Below the pieces are notes generated by a model. It was not told the DNA's origin and searched no databases. It saw nothing but the letters and a program-made list of their open reading frames with translations. A stretch of 8,741 bases of DNA from JAJECS01 sp034428595. Its GTDB lineage: Bacteria > Chloroflexota > UBA11872. The stretch covers positions 1 to 8,741 of the forward strand of contig DAOUHO010000022.1 in the NCBI GenBank assembly GCA_034428595.1, given 5' to 3'. Shown here in pieces: positions 6,746-8,741 of this stretch; position 1 is the stretch's first letter, and each line of letters opens with the position of its first letter. Made by a program: the position numbers and the translations under genes.

Positions 6746-6778
6746 AGCCCGCGAGGTCGTTAACGCAGGCTCGCGGCT
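6746..6778. terminator. Inverted repeat between convergent genes, possible bidirectional terminator
   Basis: AGCCCGCGAG (6746-6755) pairs with CTCGCGGCT (6770-6778) as a 9-base-pair GC-rich stem with one bulged C and a 14-base loop. It sits between the stop of the SPFH gene (6737) and the stop of the convergent lipoprotein gene (6795), where a shared terminator would be expected. No T-run follows on either strand, so a standard intrinsic terminator is not proven. Confidence 0.4.
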
Positions 6779-6794
6779 GGCGGAGGTTCACGGC

Positions 6795-8597
6795 CTAGCC
6801 CTGGGGCGGGCTCGTGACCGGCGGCAGCTGCCAGGCTTGGAGTTGGCGCTCGGCGCTGACGGCGAAGAGCCGGTTGAGGCCCGGCGCAACCGCGACGCCG
6901 CGGATCGCGGCGAGCGTGGTGGCGTCGCCGAGCACCGCGCCATCGGAGCGGATGACGGTGATGGTCATGTCGTCCACGAGCGCGGCCACGTAGTCGTCCA
7001 TGGGATAAACGGCGCGGGCGCGCACGCGCGGCGCAAACCAGACTTCGGTGCCGTCGAGCGTGAACGAGCCGACGCCGGCCTCGCCGGCGAGAATGAGGAT
7101 GTCGTCGCGCGGGGCCCGAGCGGCGGCGGTGGCCGGAAAGCGCAGCTGCGACCGGAGATTGGCGGTCTCGGCCTCGAATACTTGCAGACCGGCGCTGGTG
7201 AGGGTGATGACCTGGTCCCCTTCCTGCGTGAAGATGACCTGCAGAATGTCGCCGTCGACGCCGAAGCGCTGCTCCAGATTGCCGTCGGCTCGGATTAGCA
7301 CGACTTGGTTCTCGCCACGATTGGACGAACCCACGGCCACAGTGCCGCTGCGCTTGTCGAGGTCGACGGACGCGGCCGAAATATAGCTCTTGGTCGGGCC
7401 CCACACCTGGCCCTGCCGGTTGAAGGCGAACACCCGTCCGACGCCGCTGGCGTTCGTGCTGCGAACCACGAGCCGGGTGCCTTCGTCGTCGAACAGCGCC
7501 TGCTCGAGGAGCTGGTTGTCCGGGCGAAACGGGGACGGCCAGACCTGGTTGCCCTCGAGATTCAACAGTTGCACGTCGAACCCGTGAATGGCCAAGAGGT
7601 CGCCGTGCCGTTGCATCGAGACACGCGCCAAGGGCATGCGCATGTCGCGGGTCCACCGCAGGTCGCCGTCGGCTCCAAATGACGCCACCTTGCCCGCGCG
7701 AGCCACGGCCACAACCTGCTGCCCGAGCTCCGAGGCGGCCAAATCGGTGGGGTCGAAATCAAGCCGGGTGAGCCACTGCAGCTCGCGCCACGATTGACGC
7801 TCGGGCGCACGAATGGTGGTGACATTGAAGGTGAGATCCGTGACGTCCTCGACGCGGACCTGGACGCCGCGAGCCAGCCACTCGCCCGCGGCGGCGTCGG
7901 CGTCGGCGGCGTCGGCGAAGCGGTCAATCTCGACCCACCCGGGGTTGGTGCGCGAGAGGCGGAGGTCGTCGACGATGTGGGCCAGCGAGGCGCGCGCGGC
8001 GGCCTCGTTTTCGTAGGGGCCAACCAGCACGGCGCGCTTGCGCACGCGCCAGGCTTCGATGGTTGACTCGCCGATGGCGTCCAGCCGCGCCCGCAGCCCA
8101 TCCTGGGCCAGTCCAGGCCCGATGCCCTCGATGAACGCGCCCAGTCGCTCGCGTGCCGCCTGCTGCAGGGTCATCAGGTGCATCAGCCGCTCGGGCTGCT
8201 CGGTCTCGCGGTAGCCGCGGACAGTCGGGCCAATTTCCACCAGGACGTCCACCATGGCGACCAGGGCCGTGTGGGTTGCCTGGTCGTCCGGCGCCGGGCC
8301 CAGTGGGATGACCTGTTGGGACAGCGCGGAAATCGACGGCCATTGCGCCTCGATGCTCAGGAGAAACTGGTCGGTCGACAGGGAACCACGGGCAAACGCG
8401 TTGGAATTGATCGCCAGCGTCCGCAGCACCTCAAGCGATCCCGTCGCGACCTCGAGCGCGGGTTCCCAGTAGGGCTGCAGGCGGGCGGCGAGCGGTTGGG
8501 GCTGCGCCTCGCCGCAGGCGACGGCGCCACCACCGATCATGATGGCCGCCAGAGCCATCCGCCGCGTCAGCACGCGACGGCCAGCGGTGGTTGCCAT
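6795..8597 (-). CDS. Lipoprotein with SPOR-like segment and C-terminal beta-propeller
   Basis: This is a 600-residue exported protein with no name I recognise. The N-terminus has TRRMALAA (11-18), a hydrophobic stretch and AVAC (Cys28), which reads as a lipoprotein signal, possibly Tat-type because of the paired arginines. Residues 33-185 look helical. Residues 188-255 resemble a SPOR domain: RAVLVGPYENEAAARASLAH, then WVEIDRFADAADADAAAGEW and GVQVRVED. Residues 275-595 carry about seven repeated strand sets, such as VASFGADGDLRW, VQLLNLEGNQVW, VFAFNRQGQVWG, VVLIRADGNLEQRF and GSFTLDGTEVWF, typical of a PQQ/WD40-like beta-propeller. It probably sits on the outer face of the membrane as a binding or scaffold protein. 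ATG at 8597 is preferred over a TTG at 8648, which would overlap the gene upstream. It starts 5 bases after that gene's stop. Confidence 0.85.
   Translation of the reverse strand: MATTAGRRVLTRRMALAAIMIGGGAVACGEAQPQPLAARLQPYWEPALEVATGSLEVLRTLAINSNAFARGSLSTDQFLLSIEAQWPSISALSQQVIPLGPAPDDQATHTALVAMVDVLVEIGPTVRGYRETEQPERLMHLMTLQQAARERLGAFIEGIGPGLAQDGLRARLDAIGESTIEAWRVRKRAVLVGPYENEAAARASLAHIVDDLRLSRTNPGWVEIDRFADAADADAAAGEWLARGVQVRVEDVTDLTFNVTTIRAPERQSWRELQWLTRLDFDPTDLAASELGQQVVAVARAGKVASFGADGDLRWTRDMRMPLARVSMQRHGDLLAIHGFDVQLLNLEGNQVWPSPFRPDNQLLEQALFDDEGTRLVVRSTNASGVGRVFAFNRQGQVWGPTKSYISAASVDLDKRSGTVAVGSSNRGENQVVLIRADGNLEQRFGVDGDILQVIFTQEGDQVITLTSAGLQVFEAETANLRSQLRFPATAAARAPRDDILILAGEAGVGSFTLDGTEVWFAPRVRARAVYPMDDYVAALVDDMTITVIRSDGAVLGDATTLAAIRGVAVAPGLNRLFAVSAERQLQAWQLPPVTSPPQG
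7887..7916 (-). repeat. Ala/Asp low-complexity codon run in the lipoprotein
   Basis: Ten codons, all GCC, GAC or GCG, encode ADAADADAAA (residues 228-237) inside the SPOR-like segment. At the DNA level this is a short imperfect GGC/GTC run that could slip during replication and would lengthen or shorten one helix. Confidence 0.5.
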
Positions 8598-8602
8598 AAC
8601 CG

Positions 8603-8741
8603 CTAGACGGTCACCGCGGCCGGCTGCACGGCCCCGCGGAGCGACCAAGGGGTCGCGTCCGTAAGCTGAATGGGCACGGTGTCGCCGGCGGCCAATCCCG
8701 ACCGGTCGGCGCTGAACACCAGCTTGTTCGAGCGGGTTCGA
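8603..8741 (-). CDS. miaB: tRNA-2-methylthio-N6-adenosine synthase MiaB, C-terminal TRAM domain (5' end outside window)
   Basis: Only the last 45 residues are in the window, ending in a TAG stop. The stretch begins RTRSNKLVFS, continues AAGDTVPIQL and TDATPWSLRG, and ends shortly after. This is the pattern of the C-terminal TRAM domain of MiaB-type radical-SAM methylthiotransferases, where GRTRxNKLVFF and a SLxGE-like end are conserved. The enzyme adds a methylthio group to the modified adenosine at tRNA position 37; the TRAM domain binds the tRNA. The iron-sulfur and radical-SAM parts lie beyond the right edge. The related RimO and MtaB enzymes have different TRAM starts, so MiaB is favoured. 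The lipoprotein gene follows after 5 bases, suggesting one transcript. Confidence 0.8.
   Translation of the reverse strand, partial: RTRSNKLVFSADRSGLAAGDTVPIQLTDATPWSLRGAVQPAAVTV

Overview
The window is GC-rich chromosomal DNA, densely coding, with gaps of about 130 bases or less and start codons mostly ATG. No rRNA, tRNA, CRISPR array, insertion sequence or phage gene was seen. The gene types (DppB-type permease, PhyH-like dioxygenase, CocE/NonD hydrolase, long-form NfeD protease with a slipin, MiaB next to a propeller lipoprotein) would suit a free-living or host-associated environmental bacterium. A Chloroflexota-like lineage (for example SAR202-type) is my low-confidence guess from gene flavour, not something the sequence proves.

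Layout, left to right: (1) + strand: the C-terminal part of a peptide/nickel-type ABC permease, cut by the window edge, then a PhyH-family oxygenase. (2) - strand, convergent with the oxygenase and overlapping its stop: a macro-domain ADP-ribose deacylase, preceded in the same transcript by a CocE/NonD alpha/beta hydrolase. Their ends are 3 bases apart, so they are probably translationally coupled. (3) + strand, divergent from the hydrolase: a Nudix hydrolase, then a membrane ClpP-class/NfeD protease, then an SPFH (slipin) protein whose Shine-Dalgarno overlaps the protease stop codon. (4) - strand, convergent with the slipin: a lipoprotein with a SPOR-like segment and a beta-propeller, 5 bases downstream of the C-terminal end of a MiaB-type tRNA methylthiotransferase. 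That last fragment enters from the right edge and is only 45 codons long.

How the genes may work together: the NfeD protease and slipin are a well-known membrane quality-control pair. The macro protein and the Nudix enzyme could form an ADP-ribose disposal route: the macro enzyme releases ADP-ribose from esters, and the Nudix enzyme cleaves it. The Nudix protein has a proline 16 residues after its box, a position associated with ADP-ribose pyrophosphatases. They are on opposite strands, so this is inference.

The most noteworthy single feature is the PhyH-family protein. Its expected iron-binding HxD motif reads H-G-G, which removes the carboxylate ligand as in iron/2-oxoglutarate halogenases. 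No clear new multi-gene defence or mobile system was found.
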